A stretch of 64,000 bases of DNA from Paludibacter sp. (GCA_028690665.1 JAQVAV010000017.1:1-64000), one strand, 5' to 3'. Counted from the first letter of the stretch, positions 1 to 9,716 are shown. Notes: generated by a model from the letters alone, not told the origin. A program made the numbers and translations.

Positions 1-117
1 AGAATGATGAATAAATGGAAATCTTCTTTTTGGCTCGAATTTAAAAAACAAATTGTTGATTTGATAAACCACTGGTTTTACCAAATCAACAATAAATTAA
101 TAATAAGAACTTTTTAA
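1..117 (+). CDS. Possible C-terminal end of an unidentified gene (cut by window start)
   Basis: The first reading frame is open from base 1 to a TAA at 115-117 and encodes about 38 residues rich in Trp, Phe, Lys and Ile (ending IIRTF). No family is recognisable. A bidirectional hairpin terminator at 173-209 follows and would suit a rightward gene ending here. The open stretch is short and could be chance. Confidence 0.25.
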   Translation, partial: RMMNKWKSSFWLEFKKQIVDLINHWFYQINNKLIIRTF

Positions 118-172
118 GGCTCGACTACTTACCTGATGCAATTAAACAATAAATAAAGCCATATGACTAAAT

Positions 173-209
173 AAAGAACGGGAGTATTTTTCAAATACTC
201 CCGTTCTTT
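173..209. terminator. Bidirectional intrinsic terminator
   Basis: Perfect 17-bp inverted repeat (173-189 against 193-209) around a 3-nt loop, with T-rich sequence on both sides. It lies 69 bp past the stop of the leftward POT transporter gene and past the possible rightward gene end at 117, so it can serve both. Confidence 0.8.
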
Positions 210-277
210 ATTTCAGAATAATTTTTTATTTAATCAAAACGATATAAAAAATTCAACATAAAATATCGTCGTCTTTT

Positions 278-1867
278 CTATCTAACTCCATGCATCATCT
301 TGTCCAACTTGCCTGAAAGCAGGAAAAGAATAAGCGATGCAATACCTGCCATGACAACAAAAACCATAAAAAAGTCATATAAATTAGCAATCTCAAATCC
401 CAACAAATATTTCGGTTTTCCAGCTTCCGGATATAAACCACTCAATGTTCCCGCAAGCTTATTTGCAGCAGCATTAGCTAAAAACCAAACACCCATAAGC
501 AATGAAGCAAAACGAGCAGGCGAAAGTTTATTAACAATAGAAAGGCCTATAGGTGACAAACAAAGTTCACCCATTGTATGCAACAAATACAAACTTGTAA
601 GCCAGAGCATACTTACTTTTACTCCCGGCTGTACACCTTTTACACCAAAAGCAATCACAAGATATCCAACGGCAAGTAATAACAATCCGATAGATTGTTT
701 AACCGGAGAAGTAGGCTCTTTCCCTTTTTTGCCAAGCCACGACCATAAAGCAGCAAATACGGGAGCCAGGCTCACTACAAAAATGGCATTGAAAGACTGG
801 AAAGCAGAAGCCGGCATTTCCCAACCTAAGATATGACGATCTGTCTGTTCGTCCGCAAAAAACGTTAATGACGCACCAGCTTGCTCAAATGCGGCCCAGA
901 AGAAAATTACAAAAAAAGATATAATATAAATCACAAGAATCCGGGATTTCTCAATCTTTGTCAGTGAATTTTCTGTCAAAATAAATATCGGCATAACAAT
1001 ACCGACAGAAAAAATAGCAGCCCCTATCCAATCCGCTCCTTCAAATAAAGTTATTGATGGATCTGAAAGTCCAGAATAATTTACCGTAAACAACAAAAAC
1101 AGCACAATGAAACCTAAAATTGAAAAAATTATTTTTTTATAAAAACTGGTTCCACTAACCGGAATGGAATTTGAGCCTCCTGCTTTATCATTTTTAGAAG
1201 GTGTTTCACGAACCGGAACCAGACCAATTTGTTCTCCTTCCGGAGTACAAAGATATTTATTCTTAAAAATTTCAAAAAATATAATCCCCAGTATCATACC
1301 TATTGCCGCCGAAAGAAATCCCCACTTAAAATCACCTATATTACCTGTATCTCCAACAAATCCACACCATAACGGCGCGATACTGGCACCTACATTGATC
1401 CCCATATAAAATATTGTAAATGCAGAATCTTTTCTCCGGTCATGGGGTTCATAAAGCTGACCTACCATTGTAGAAATATTAGGTTTGAATAACCCATTCC
1501 CCAAAATGAGTGCTGCTAACCCCAAAAACATCATTAACTTTGAAAACTCAATATTTTGGTAATAAGATGCACTAAAAAACATTAAAAACTGTCCGATAGC
1601 CATTGTTATCCCACCCCAGAATATTGAACGCCGATTTCCCCAATAACGATCAGCAATATAACCTCCAAGAAGTGGAGTCAAATACACCAGACCAATATAA
1701 CTCCCATAAATCTGAGAAGCAAATCCCTTATCATAAAGTAATGCTTTTGTTATGTATAGTATAAACAATGCCCTCATGCCATAATAACTGAAACGCTCCC
1801 ACATCTCAGTCACAAACAGGAGATACAATCCCTTCGGATGACCTTTTTTACCCTTAATCTCTGTCAT
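278..1867 (-). CDS. POT/PTR2-family proton-dependent oligopeptide transporter
   Basis: This 529-residue inner-membrane protein belongs to the proton-coupled di/tripeptide transporters of the major facilitator superfamily. The family signature ExxERFxYYG is present near residues 21-30 (EMWERFSYYG), followed by a GGYIADRYWG loop after the second membrane segment. About 12-14 hydrophobic segments follow, with a longer hydrophilic loop near residues 210-240 that is common in bacterial members. The length is normal for the family. It is expected to import small peptides with protons. The gene stands alone, with its own promoter and a terminator-like hairpin in its 5' leader, and ends before the terminator at 173-209. 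The exact substrate range cannot be read from sequence. Confidence 0.93.
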   Translation of the reverse strand: MTEIKGKKGHPKGLYLLFVTEMWERFSYYGMRALFILYITKALLYDKGFASQIYGSYIGLVYLTPLLGGYIADRYWGNRRSIFWGGITMAIGQFLMFFSASYYQNIEFSKLMMFLGLAALILGNGLFKPNISTMVGQLYEPHDRRKDSAFTIFYMGINVGASIAPLWCGFVGDTGNIGDFKWGFLSAAIGMILGIIFFEIFKNKYLCTPEGEQIGLVPVRETPSKNDKAGGSNSIPVSGTSFYKKIIFSILGFIVLFLLFTVNYSGLSDPSITLFEGADWIGAAIFSVGIVMPIFILTENSLTKIEKSRILVIYIISFFVIFFWAAFEQAGASLTFFADEQTDRHILGWEMPASAFQSFNAIFVVSLAPVFAALWSWLGKKGKEPTSPVKQSIGLLLLAVGYLVIAFGVKGVQPGVKVSMLWLTSLYLLHTMGELCLSPIGLSIVNKLSPARFASLLMGVWFLANAAANKLAGTLSGLYPEAGKPKYLLGFEIANLYDFFMVFVVMAGIASLILFLLSGKLDKMMHGVR

Positions 1868-1896
1868 ATATATTTAATTTACAATTATTTCGAAAC

Positions 1897-1972
1897 AAAA
1901 AAAATATGAACGCTGGAAACTAATTCCGGCGTCCATCTTTTTTTATTAGTACAGATTTACACAACAAAAGTA
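1897..1972 (-). promoter_or_regulatory. Promoter and terminator-like leader hairpin of the POT transporter gene
   Basis: On the minus strand a perfect -7 box TACTTTTG lies at 1972-1965, putting the start near 1958. Downstream, an 11-bp hairpin (arms 1924-1934 and 1908-1918, two wobble pairs, 5-nt loop) is followed by a run of eight T at 1904-1897. This is an intrinsic terminator placed inside the 5' leader, about 30 nt before the ATG at 1867. It could be an attenuator, or a second terminator for glgB read-through. Confidence 0.55.
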
Positions 1973-2114
1973 TCAAAATGATAACAATAAAACAAAGATA
2001 AATATCAAAAAACAGAATATTTAATCATTTTTACTACAAATAATCGAATAAATTTCATTTTTACAAAATCTGTATAATATGTTTTCTAACATAAAAAATT
2101 TAATATAGTTTACA

Positions 2115-2147
2115 AAAAATCCCAAGATTAATGATCCCGGGATTTTT
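2115..2147 (-). terminator. Intrinsic terminator of glgB
   Basis: Inverted repeat AAAAATCCC (2115-2123) and GGGATTTTT (2139-2147), 20 bp past the glgB stop. Read leftward, the stem ends in a T run. Confidence 0.7.
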
Positions 2148-2166
2148 CTATTTATACTTTTTTATA

Positions 2167-4167
2167 TTACTGTCTTTTCAGCACCATCGCTGAACGGGCT
2201 GGTAAATAAAGCTTCAACCATTCCTTGCCAGTTGCATCTACCGGGGTTGGATTAGTTACATGAATAACGGAATCGTCGTTTAAACCATATCCGCCAAAAT
2301 CGACACTATCCGTATTCAAAACAACTTTATAAGTTCCTTTTCGGGTAAGTATTCCATAATTAGTAAATGACTTTGTTCCATTAAAATTAAATATAAAAAC
2401 AAAATCACCCCGTAAATATGCAATTACCTGATCGTCTTCTTTATCCCAAATATTCTCAACGAAAAGCAAATTGAATCCCGGCACAGAACGTATTAAAGCA
2501 ATCATTGCATTGTCGAATGCCCCAAGCGAACTGTATAAATATTTAGGATTATCCACTAAACTCCATTGACGACGAGCATATTTATAAGACCATCCGTTTC
2601 CTTCTCGGGGAAAATCAATCCATTCCGGATGGCCGAATTCATTCCCCATAAAGTTCAGATACCCCCCATTAATCGTCGTTGCTGTAATCAATCGGATCAT
2701 TTTATGTAAAGCGAGACCTCTGTCAATAAGTAACGTATTATCACCTTTTTGCATGTGCCAGTACATCTCGGCATCTATCAATCGGAAAATAATGGTTTTA
2801 TCCCCAACTAAAGCCTGATCGTGGCTTTCAGCATAACTGATGGTTTTTTCATCTGCACGCCTGTTTGTCACTTCCCAAAAAATATGACCTACTTTCCAAT
2901 CTTCATCTTTAACCTCTTTGATATATTTAATCCAAAAGTCTGGAATTCCCATAGCCATGCGATAATCAAACCCAATACCACCATCATCTACCTTTGCAGC
3001 TAAGCCAGGCATACCGCTTACTTCTTCAGCAATAGTAATAGCATTAGGATTTACCTGATGAATAGTTTTGTTTGCCAAAGTAAGATAACATATAGCATCT
3101 CCATCCTGATTCAGGTTATAATAAGAGTCATATCCATTAAAATCTTCACCCAGACCATGGCTGCGATAAAGCATAGATGTTACGCCATCAAACCTGAATC
3201 CATCGAATTTATACTCTTCAAGCCAAAATTTACAATTGGAAAGCAGAAAATGAATCACATTCGGCTTTGCATAGTCGAAACATAATGAATCCCATGCAGG
3301 ATGTTCGCGTCGCTCACCTCCATGAAAGTATTGATACGGGGTACCATCAAACCGTCCCAATCCTTCAACCTCATTTCGCACAGCATGTGAATGTACAATG
3401 TCCATAATAACAGCAATTCCCATGCTATGGGCATCATCAATCAGATGTTTCAGTTCATCCGGAGTTCCGAAACGCGATGATGCTGCAAAAAAGCTGGAAA
3501 CATGATACCCGAATGAGCCGTAATAAGGATGTTCCTGAATGGCCATAATCTGAATACAATTATATCCATCTTTGGAAATACGTGGTAAAATATTCGTTCG
3601 AAATTCTTCGTAAGTCGAAACTTTTTCTTCTTCCCCGGACATTCCGATATGACATTCATAAATAAGTAAGGGATTTGTTTCCGGTTTAAAATTTTTTATT
3701 CTGAAGTGGTATGGTTGAATCGGATTCCAAACCTGAGCACTAAAAATTTTAGTTTGCTCATCCTGAACAACCCGGTTAGCCCAGGCAGGTATACGTTCTC
3801 CTCCTCCTCCATCCCACTCAATCAGAAGTTTATACAATTGTGTGTGGGCCATAGCATAATCCGGCAAACGAATTTCCCAGATGCCATTTTGCATCTTCTT
3901 TAACTGATAATCGTTATGACGTTGCCAGTTATTAAAATCGCCAATTAAAAAAATGGCAGTTGCATTAGGAGCCCATTCTCTGAAAACCCAACCATCCGTT
4001 AATCGATGTAAACCAAAATACATATATCCGGTTGCAAAATCGGATAATGTTTGCGTTCCACCTGTGAGCTTTTGCTCAACCTGTAAAAAATAATCGTAAC
4101 GTCCGTAAATAGCATCAGCATAAGGAAGCAAATACGGATCTGACTTAACAATAGGCAGGATATTCAT
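2167..4167 (-). CDS. glgB: 1,4-alpha-glucan branching enzyme (GH13)
   Basis: The enzyme cuts alpha-1,4 chains and re-attaches the oligosaccharide in alpha-1,6 linkage during glycogen synthesis in the cytoplasm. An N-terminal CBM48-like domain (about residues 45-150, with GWVFREWAPNA) is followed by a GH13 barrel with region I DIVHSH, region II GFRFDGVTSM carrying the Asp nucleophile, region III IAEEVSG carrying the acid Glu, and region IV ESHDQALVGDKT. The C-terminal all-beta domain follows. The length of about 666 residues matches Bacteroidota branching enzymes. I chose the ATG at 4167 because the frame upstream only offers a TTG at 4185 and the purine-rich GAAGAAAAAAGAG sits just before this ATG. 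A -7 box lies at 4253-4246. Confidence 0.95.
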   Translation of the reverse strand: MNILPIVKSDPYLLPYADAIYGRYDYFLQVEQKLTGGTQTLSDFATGYMYFGLHRLTDGWVFREWAPNATAIFLIGDFNNWQRHNDYQLKKMQNGIWEIRLPDYAMAHTQLYKLLIEWDGGGGERIPAWANRVVQDEQTKIFSAQVWNPIQPYHFRIKNFKPETNPLLIYECHIGMSGEEEKVSTYEEFRTNILPRISKDGYNCIQIMAIQEHPYYGSFGYHVSSFFAASSRFGTPDELKHLIDDAHSMGIAVIMDIVHSHAVRNEVEGLGRFDGTPYQYFHGGERREHPAWDSLCFDYAKPNVIHFLLSNCKFWLEEYKFDGFRFDGVTSMLYRSHGLGEDFNGYDSYYNLNQDGDAICYLTLANKTIHQVNPNAITIAEEVSGMPGLAAKVDDGGIGFDYRMAMGIPDFWIKYIKEVKDEDWKVGHIFWEVTNRRADEKTISYAESHDQALVGDKTIIFRLIDAEMYWHMQKGDNTLLIDRGLALHKMIRLITATTINGGYLNFMGNEFGHPEWIDFPREGNGWSYKYARRQWSLVDNPKYLYSSLGAFDNAMIALIRSVPGFNLLFVENIWDKEDDQVIAYLRGDFVFIFNFNGTKSFTNYGILTRKGTYKVVLNTDSVDFGGYGLNDDSVIHVTNPTPVDATGKEWLKLYLPARSAMVLKRQ

Positions 4168-4245
4168 ACGCTCTTTTTTCTTCAATTATAAGTACCAGAT
4201 AAATATCCGTTTATTTTACATCCCCGGAAAGGATAACACAGTCAA

Positions 4246-4253
4246 CAAAAATA
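4246..4253 (-). promoter_or_regulatory. -7 promoter box for glgB
   Basis: The minus strand reads TATTTTTG, a perfect match to the Bacteroidota TANNTTTG box, 79 bp before the chosen glgB ATG and just past the end of the upstream gene. A TTG lies roughly 22 bp further upstream. Confidence 0.5.
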
Positions 4254-4258
4254 TAATT

Positions 4259-4705
4259 TCAGACTCTTACTTTCACAATGATTTTTCGGTATACTCCCTC
4301 CGAAATCCCGGGTTGGTGACCATCTTCAGGAAAAAATATGGCAAATTGGTAAGGCTGAACATCAACAAAAGATGTTGCCTTATCTGCATAAAAGGTAAGA
4401 TCCTTTTCGGCATTGTACGAATCGGTTATTTCCTTCAAATCAGCAGTAACTTTCCAGCCCATTCTCTCAGCTTTACCGACAGGCACCTGAATATCAATAA
4501 AATTATTATGTGTTTCCATTTTGGCGGTATCCACTGTTTTGCCGGTAATATCCACAACATTCACCACTAAATCAGATCCATCCAATTCGACTTTACCAAC
4601 TGATAATGCAGCCAAATCATTTGATAACAAATAATCGAAAGCTTTTTGAAATTTTGGATGAACAGAAGCATATTTACTCCCATTTTTTAAAGAATCAAGT
4701 ATCAT
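4259..4705 (-). CDS. YhcH/YjgK/YiaL family protein (DUF386)
   Basis: This 148-residue cytoplasmic protein matches the YhcH/YjgK/YiaL cupin-like family, often encoded with sialic acid or sugar-acid catabolism genes and sometimes labelled beta-galactosidase subunit beta. Visible hallmarks are the N-terminal MILDSL, the central METHNNFIDIQ segment, and FFPEDGHQPGI near residue 125, which carry the likely metal-binding Glu and His residues. Length is normal. The precise substrate is not known for the family. The leftward neighbour glgB has its own promoter, so there is no firm functional link. Confidence 0.88.
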   Translation of the reverse strand: MILDSLKNGSKYASVHPKFQKAFDYLLSNDLAALSVGKVELDGSDLVVNVVDITGKTVDTAKMETHNNFIDIQVPVGKAERMGWKVTADLKEITDSYNAEKDLTFYADKATSFVDVQPYQFAIFFPEDGHQPGISEGVYRKIIVKVRV

Positions 4706-4749
4706 TTATATATTCATTTAAAATTAAACTCTAATTTTAGAAATACAAG

Positions 4750-5424
4750 CTATGGCATGACTTCATCAACTGTATAATTCAGAAATCTGTTCAAAGGATA
4801 CGCCTTTTCAAGAATCGATGTAACTTTTTCTACAAAAGAATCTGACTCCAAAATTTCGGCATTCAGTTTATATTCCACCAAAAAATGTTTTAATTTAAGG
4901 AGTTCCGGTTCCTCAAAATTTTTCGGGAATCCAGGAGGCACTTTTTTCAGCTTCTCTTCATCCCAAAAGGTTGGAAAGTATTTTTCAAATCCATCTTCAT
5001 GACGAATTTCATTAAGTTCATCAATGTTATCACAAACGCTTTGGCGGAGAGCTTTCAACAAAGGAGGTGGAGGGCACCAGACTCCTGAACCAACGAAACT
5101 TCCAGCCGGATCCAAATGAATGTAATATCCAGCTCTTTCGCTTTTTCGCCCCCCCTTAGCAGCAATAAAAATACCAAAATGTGTCTTGTAGGGAGTTTTA
5201 TCCTGCGAAAATCGAATATCCCTGTAAATACGGAATACGCAGTCTTTGACATCTACGTTTTTAATCTCATCATCAAAAGTGGCAATCTGTAAAATTAATT
5301 TCCGACTTATTTCCTCAAAATCTTTTCTGGCCTCTTCATATCTGGCTTTATTTTCTGTAAACCATTCTCTATTATTATTTTCTTTCAGATCTTTCAGAAA
5401 ACTAAGAATTTTAGCTGTCCCCAT
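4750..5424 (-). CDS. DUF2461 family protein
   Basis: About 224 residues, matching DUF2461 (TIGR02453). Family features are the N-terminal ILSFLKDLKENNNREWF motif, FRIYRDIRFSQDKTPYKTHFG in the middle, and a GYYIHLDPAGSFVG stretch. Function is unknown. I start at the ATG at 5424, preceded by the purine-rich AAAGAAGAAAT, because the longer frame begins with a non-ATG codon and adds residues not typical of the family. The gene diverges from pheS. Confidence 0.85.
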   Translation of the reverse strand: MGTAKILSFLKDLKENNNREWFTENKARYEEARKDFEEISRKLILQIATFDDEIKNVDVKDCVFRIYRDIRFSQDKTPYKTHFGIFIAAKGGRKSERAGYYIHLDPAGSFVGSGVWCPPPPLLKALRQSVCDNIDELNEIRHEDGFEKYFPTFWDEEKLKKVPPGFPKNFEEPELLKLKHFLVEYKLNAEILESDSFVEKVTSILEKAYPLNRFLNYTVDEVMP

Positions 5425-5529
5425 AACGATTTCTTCTTTTGTGATTGACAAATATAATTTAAAAATCACATAAAATCCTTTACACAGGGATATTTTTTTT
5501 ACTACATCCTATTTTCGGTAGAAAATGAT

Positions 5530-5537
5530 TACTTTTG
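5530..5537 (+). promoter_or_regulatory. -7 promoter box for pheS
   Basis: TACTTTTG is a perfect match to TANNTTTG, about 80 bp before the pheS ATG. A weaker T-rich -33 region lies near 5511-5517. Confidence 0.55.
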
Positions 5538-5618
5538 TACTTTTCTTACAAAATATCAATAAAGCTTTAAATAATTATTTTTCAACACCGAAAGCTTTTA
5601 AAAACATAATTATTTGAA

Positions 5619-6638
5619 ATGAAAAATCGGATCAACGAATTACTTGAAGAAGTAAATCGTATGGCTGCAGCCAATAATGAAGAGCTGGAAGCTTTACGCA
5701 TTAAATACCTTAGTAAAAAAGGACTTATTTCGGAACTTTTTAATGATTTCCGCAATGTACCGAATGAAGAAAAACGTGTTGTTGGCCAATTACTCAACGA
5801 GCTAAAGAACAAGACTCAGGATAAAATATCTGAACTGAAAGAGGCATTTGCCAATGCTGCCGGTAGTGAACAGAAAACAGACCTGACACGTTCAGCCGAG
5901 CCATTCAAACTTGGTACTCGCCATCCCCTTTCGCTCACAAAAAATGAAATCATCGATATCTTCTCCCGTATCGGGTTTACTATTGCTGAAGGTCCTGAAA
6001 TAGAGGATGATTGGCATGTGTTTGGTGCATTAAACTTTCCGCCCGAACATCCGGCAAGAGATATGCAGGATACTTTCTTTATTGAACAAGATCCCGACAT
6101 TCTACTTCGGACACATACGTCTTCGGTTCAAAGTCATGTAATGACTACTCAAAAACCACCAATCCGGATGCTATTTCCGGGACGTGTTTATCGTAACGAA
6201 GCCATTTCGTATCGTGCACATTGCTTCTTCCACCAAATAGAAGGATTATATATTGATAAAAATGTATCGTTTGCCGATTTGAAACAGGCATTGCTTTATT
6301 TTGCCAAGGAGATGTTTGGAGAACACACAAAAATTCGTCTCCGCCCATCATATTTTCCATTTACAGAGCCAAGTGCGGAAATGGATATTTCGTGCAATAT
6401 ATGCGGAGGAGAAGGTTGCCCATTCTGTAAACACACAGGCTGGGTAGAGATCCTCGGTTGTGGCATGGTTGATCCGAATGTTTTGGAAAACTGCGGGATC
6501 GATTCCAGTGTTTATTCGGGATATGCATTCGGGATGGGTGTTGAACGTATTACGAACCTGAAATATCAGGTGAAAGATCTCCGAATGTTCTCTGAAAATG
6601 ACGTTCGCTTCCTGCAACAATTTGAATCAGCCTATTAA
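5619..6638 (+). CDS. pheS: Phenylalanine-tRNA ligase alpha subunit
   Basis: PheS forms the alpha2beta2 phenylalanyl-tRNA synthetase with PheT and carries the catalytic core. The protein has 339 residues. It begins with the coiled-coil tRNA-binding arm (residues 1-90), followed by the class II core: LTKNEIIDIFSRIGF, motif 2 with the FPGRVYRNEAISYRAH segment, and motif 3 with GMGVERITNLKY near the C-terminus. The LRPSYFPFTEPSAEMD segment is typical of PheS. Length matches the bacterial family. pheT is not adjacent, as is common in Bacteroidota. A hairpin terminator follows at 6662-6705. Confidence 0.97.
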   Translation: MKNRINELLEEVNRMAAANNEELEALRIKYLSKKGLISELFNDFRNVPNEEKRVVGQLLNELKNKTQDKISELKEAFANAAGSEQKTDLTRSAEPFKLGTRHPLSLTKNEIIDIFSRIGFTIAEGPEIEDDWHVFGALNFPPEHPARDMQDTFFIEQDPDILLRTHTSSVQSHVMTTQKPPIRMLFPGRVYRNEAISYRAHCFFHQIEGLYIDKNVSFADLKQALLYFAKEMFGEHTKIRLRPSYFPFTEPSAEMDISCNICGGEGCPFCKHTGWVEILGCGMVDPNVLENCGIDSSVYSGYAFGMGVERITNLKYQVKDLRMFSENDVRFLQQFESAY

Positions 6639-6661
6639 ATTTCGAGACTCTTAGTCATAAA

Positions 6662-6710
6662 ACAAATGCAGAGGATACCCATAAAAAGGCATTTTCTGCA
6701 TTTGTCTTTT
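6662..6710 (+). terminator. Intrinsic terminator of pheS
   Basis: Perfect 11-bp stem (6662-6672 against 6695-6705) followed by CTTTTT, 24 bp after the pheS stop. Confidence 0.8.
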
Positions 6711-6888
6711 TAAGTAATTTCATCTATCCTTGTTTCCCTAGCCTCAACTTTGATAAAACTGTATATTTTGTTTAATTTTGTACGACTCTGCTGAACCTAA
6801 ACAGAAGTGCACAATCTTTTTCTGTTTATAGTTTAAGCCATTATAAGCTAATTAATGAATTCTATTTTTGGACAGATCTAATTTATCG

Positions 6889-7830
6889 ATGCATAATTTT
6901 ATCAAAAAATCGGCTCTGGAGATAGGTTTTGATGCCTGTGGAATTGCTGCAGCTGAAGAGCTGAGAGATGACGCTGTTTTTTTGAAATCGTGGCTCGATG
7001 CCGGAAAAAACGGAGAAATGCATTATTTGGAGCGAAATTTTGAGAAACGAATCAATCCGCAGATTATGGTTTCCGGTTGTAAATCGGTAGTGGTTGTACT
7101 GTTGAATTATTTTCCGGAACAACAGCAACCCTCCAATGCTCCCCGGATTGCCCGGTACGCATATTCTGAAACAGATTATCACTCTGTCATCAAACAAAAA
7201 CTTCAGCTGCTTGAAAATACAATTGTCGAAAAATACGGCGAAGGTGCAGTAAACAAAAATTATCAGCATTCATTTGTTGATTCGGCTCCGGTACTCGAAC
7301 GCCGCTGGGCACAACGAGCCGGATTGGGCTGGATCGGACGACATACACAACTGATAGCTCCGGGCATTGGTTCTTATTGTTTTATAGGAGTTTTAATGTT
7401 GAATGTTGAAACGAAGTATGACCGTTCTGTGGAAAATCGTTGTGGAAAATGTACCCGCTGTGTAGATGCCTGTCCTACCAAAGCTTTGAATGGAAGAAGT
7501 TTAGATGCACGGCTTTGTATCTCGTATCAAACTATCGAAAAAAAAACAGAAGTTGATGAAGCCATAAAACCCAAACTTAGCGGCTGCACACTCGGATGTG
7601 ATATTTGTGCCGAAGTTTGTCCATGGAACCGAAAATGGGCGAAGCCACATCAGCATGAAGCATTAAAACCAGTGTCTGAAATTCTGGAATGGGAAGGAGA
7701 AAAATGGAGTGGATTATCGGAAGAAGAATTCAATCGAATGTTTAAGTATTCAGCTGTGAAAAGAGCCGGATATGAAAAAATGAAGCAAAATATCGCCATT
7801 ATAACAAAAACGAAAAATCGGGAAAAATAA
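6889..7830 (+). CDS. queG: Epoxyqueuosine reductase
   Basis: QueG reduces epoxyqueuosine in tRNA to queuosine using cobalamin and two [4Fe-4S] clusters. About 313 residues. The N-terminal cobalamin-binding domain contains PRIARYAYSETDYH and the VDSAPVLERRWAQRAGLGWIGRH-type region. The C-terminal ferredoxin-like domain has two CxxCxxCxxxCP sets, CGKCTRCVDACP and CTLGCDICAEVCP, giving the eight cluster cysteines. The usual C-terminal HEAT-like extension is absent, as in shorter QueG forms. I chose the ATG at 6889; the longer frame starts at a TTG at 6868. Confidence 0.95.
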   Translation: MHNFIKKSALEIGFDACGIAAAEELRDDAVFLKSWLDAGKNGEMHYLERNFEKRINPQIMVSGCKSVVVVLLNYFPEQQQPSNAPRIARYAYSETDYHSVIKQKLQLLENTIVEKYGEGAVNKNYQHSFVDSAPVLERRWAQRAGLGWIGRHTQLIAPGIGSYCFIGVLMLNVETKYDRSVENRCGKCTRCVDACPTKALNGRSLDARLCISYQTIEKKTEVDEAIKPKLSGCTLGCDICAEVCPWNRKWAKPHQHEALKPVSEILEWEGEKWSGLSEEEFNRMFKYSAVKRAGYEKMKQNIAIITKTKNREK

Positions 7831-7931
7831 CTTTTTCGGAGTTTTGTTGTTTATTCTAATGGCTTGTTGAAAACGAAAACTCAAAATAAAATAGTAAATT
7901 GTAACTGAATAAATAGTCAATAAATATTATC

Positions 7932-9716
7932 ATGTGGAAAGTAAATCCTTTTAAATATGGCCGGCGTCCGGCATCGAACGTTCATGTGGGACAGGTGGAA
8001 CTCGGAGGCGAACAGCCGGTCAGAGTGCAATCGATGGCCAATACCGATACAAACGACATTGAAAATTCTGTAGCGCAGTGTATTCGTATTGTGGAAGCCG
8101 GAGCCGATATTGTCCGGTTCACCACGCAGGGCATTCGTGAAGCAGAAAGCGCAAAACTTATTCACGATGCCATTCGCGAAAAAGGTTATAATACACCTTT
8201 GGTGGCCGACATTCATTTTAATGCCAATGCTGCCGATGTTGCTGCACGTAATGTGGAAAAAGTGCGTATTAATCCGGGAAATTACATTCCAAGCACCAAA
8301 GGTTCTGATAAATCGGATTATACTGAGGAAGAATTTAACCGTGAACTGGGGAAAATCAAAGCTCGTTTTGTGCCATTTTTAAATATCTGCAAAGAAAATA
8401 AAACCGCAATTCGCATCGGAGTAAATCACGGTTCGCTGAGTGAACGCATGATGAATAAATATGGCGACACACCTCAGGGCATGGTAGCTTCGTGTATGGA
8501 ATTTCTGCGCATTTGCAGGGATGAAAATTTTCACGACGTGGTTATTTCCATGAAAACCTCGAATACGGTCATGATGGTACAGACTGTGCGCCTGTTGGTT
8601 GATGAGATGGAAAAAGAAGACTTGCATTATCCGTTACATTTGGGAGTGACCGAAGCCGGTGATGGCGAAGATGGTCGTATCAAATCTGCTTTTGGAATCG
8701 GTGCTCTGCTTTACGATGGAATTGGAGATACTATCCGTGTGTCGTTAAGCGAAGAACCGGAGGCCGAGGTACCTGTTGCGCGTTTGTTGGTCGAATATAC
8801 CGGAGATCGTGCTGATAAAAACGGAATTCATGCCACGGAAAGCCCGGCTTTTTCACGCTATGAATATAATCGCCGTAAAACCCATGCCGTGGGCAATATC
8901 GGCGGCGAAAACGTCCCGATAGTTGTAGCAACCCGCGATGGTGGTTTTACCACAATCCCAGATTATCTATTAACAGATGGAAAAATGCAGGCTTCAAATG
9001 GAGAAATATATACAGTATATACTACGAATGAATTACAGGCTTTATTGTCCGAGAATGCAGAAATGAAATTTTTGCAGCTGTCTTATGATGATCTGACTCC
9101 GGAGTTGATGGGCGTTTTATGCGGAACAAAAGATGTGGTAGTTATACTTCGGACAAAACATGCTGACAGAGTTGGAGAGTATCGAGCATTTTTCCATACT
9201 TTACTGAATGCCGGCTGCACTGTACCGGTAATTGTTTCCGGACAATATGCCGAAGATAATTTACAATATTTGCAAATAAAAGCTGCTGCGGACTTTGGGA
9301 CTGTGTTTGTTGACGGATTTGGCGATGGAATTTTACTCGAAAATAATGGTTCCATAAGTATTGAAGCTGTAGTTTCGGTGGCATTCGGAATTTTACAGGC
9401 CGGCCGTGTGCGTATTACCAAAACGGAATATGTTTCGTGTCCAAGTTGCGGACGCACGATGTTCAATCTTCAGACTGTGATCGCCCGCATTAAAGCCCGT
9501 ACATCACATCTCAAGGGATTAAAAATCGGGATTATGGGTTGCATTGTTAACGGCCCGGGCGAAATGGCAGATGCAGATTACGGCTACGTCGGAGCCGGAC
9601 GAGGCAAAGTAAGTTTGTATAAGAAAAAAGAATGCGTCGAACGCAATATCCCGGAAGATGAAGCTGTGGACAAACTAATTGGTTTAATCAAATCTTATGG
9701 CGACTGGCACGAATAG
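7932..9716 (+). CDS. ispG: 4-hydroxy-3-methylbut-2-en-1-yl diphosphate synthase, long three-domain form
   Basis: IspG (GcpE) converts MEcPP to HMBPP in the MEP isoprenoid pathway, using one [4Fe-4S] cluster. At 594 residues it is the long form with an extra domain between the TIM barrel (residues 1-290, starting VGQVELGGEQPVRVQSM) and the C-terminal cluster domain. This form is typical of Bacteroidota, Chlamydiae and plants. Cluster ligands are visible in the VSCPSCGRTMFNLQ and GIMGCIVNGPGE motifs near the C-terminus. The gene has a strong terminator at 9736-9785. Confidence 0.97.
   Translation: MWKVNPFKYGRRPASNVHVGQVELGGEQPVRVQSMANTDTNDIENSVAQCIRIVEAGADIVRFTTQGIREAESAKLIHDAIREKGYNTPLVADIHFNANAADVAARNVEKVRINPGNYIPSTKGSDKSDYTEEEFNRELGKIKARFVPFLNICKENKTAIRIGVNHGSLSERMMNKYGDTPQGMVASCMEFLRICRDENFHDVVISMKTSNTVMMVQTVRLLVDEMEKEDLHYPLHLGVTEAGDGEDGRIKSAFGIGALLYDGIGDTIRVSLSEEPEAEVPVARLLVEYTGDRADKNGIHATESPAFSRYEYNRRKTHAVGNIGGENVPIVVATRDGGFTTIPDYLLTDGKMQASNGEIYTVYTTNELQALLSENAEMKFLQLSYDDLTPELMGVLCGTKDVVVILRTKHADRVGEYRAFFHTLLNAGCTVPVIVSGQYAEDNLQYLQIKAAADFGTVFVDGFGDGILLENNGSISIEAVVSVAFGILQAGRVRITKTEYVSCPSCGRTMFNLQTVIARIKARTSHLKGLKIGIMGCIVNGPGEMADADYGYVGAGRGKVSLYKKKECVERNIPEDEAVDKLIGLIKSYGDWHE

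Noticed and set aside
300-836. A 178-codon rightward frame inside the peptide transporter gene
   Set aside because: Antisense shadow; the leftward frame has clear POT family motifs.
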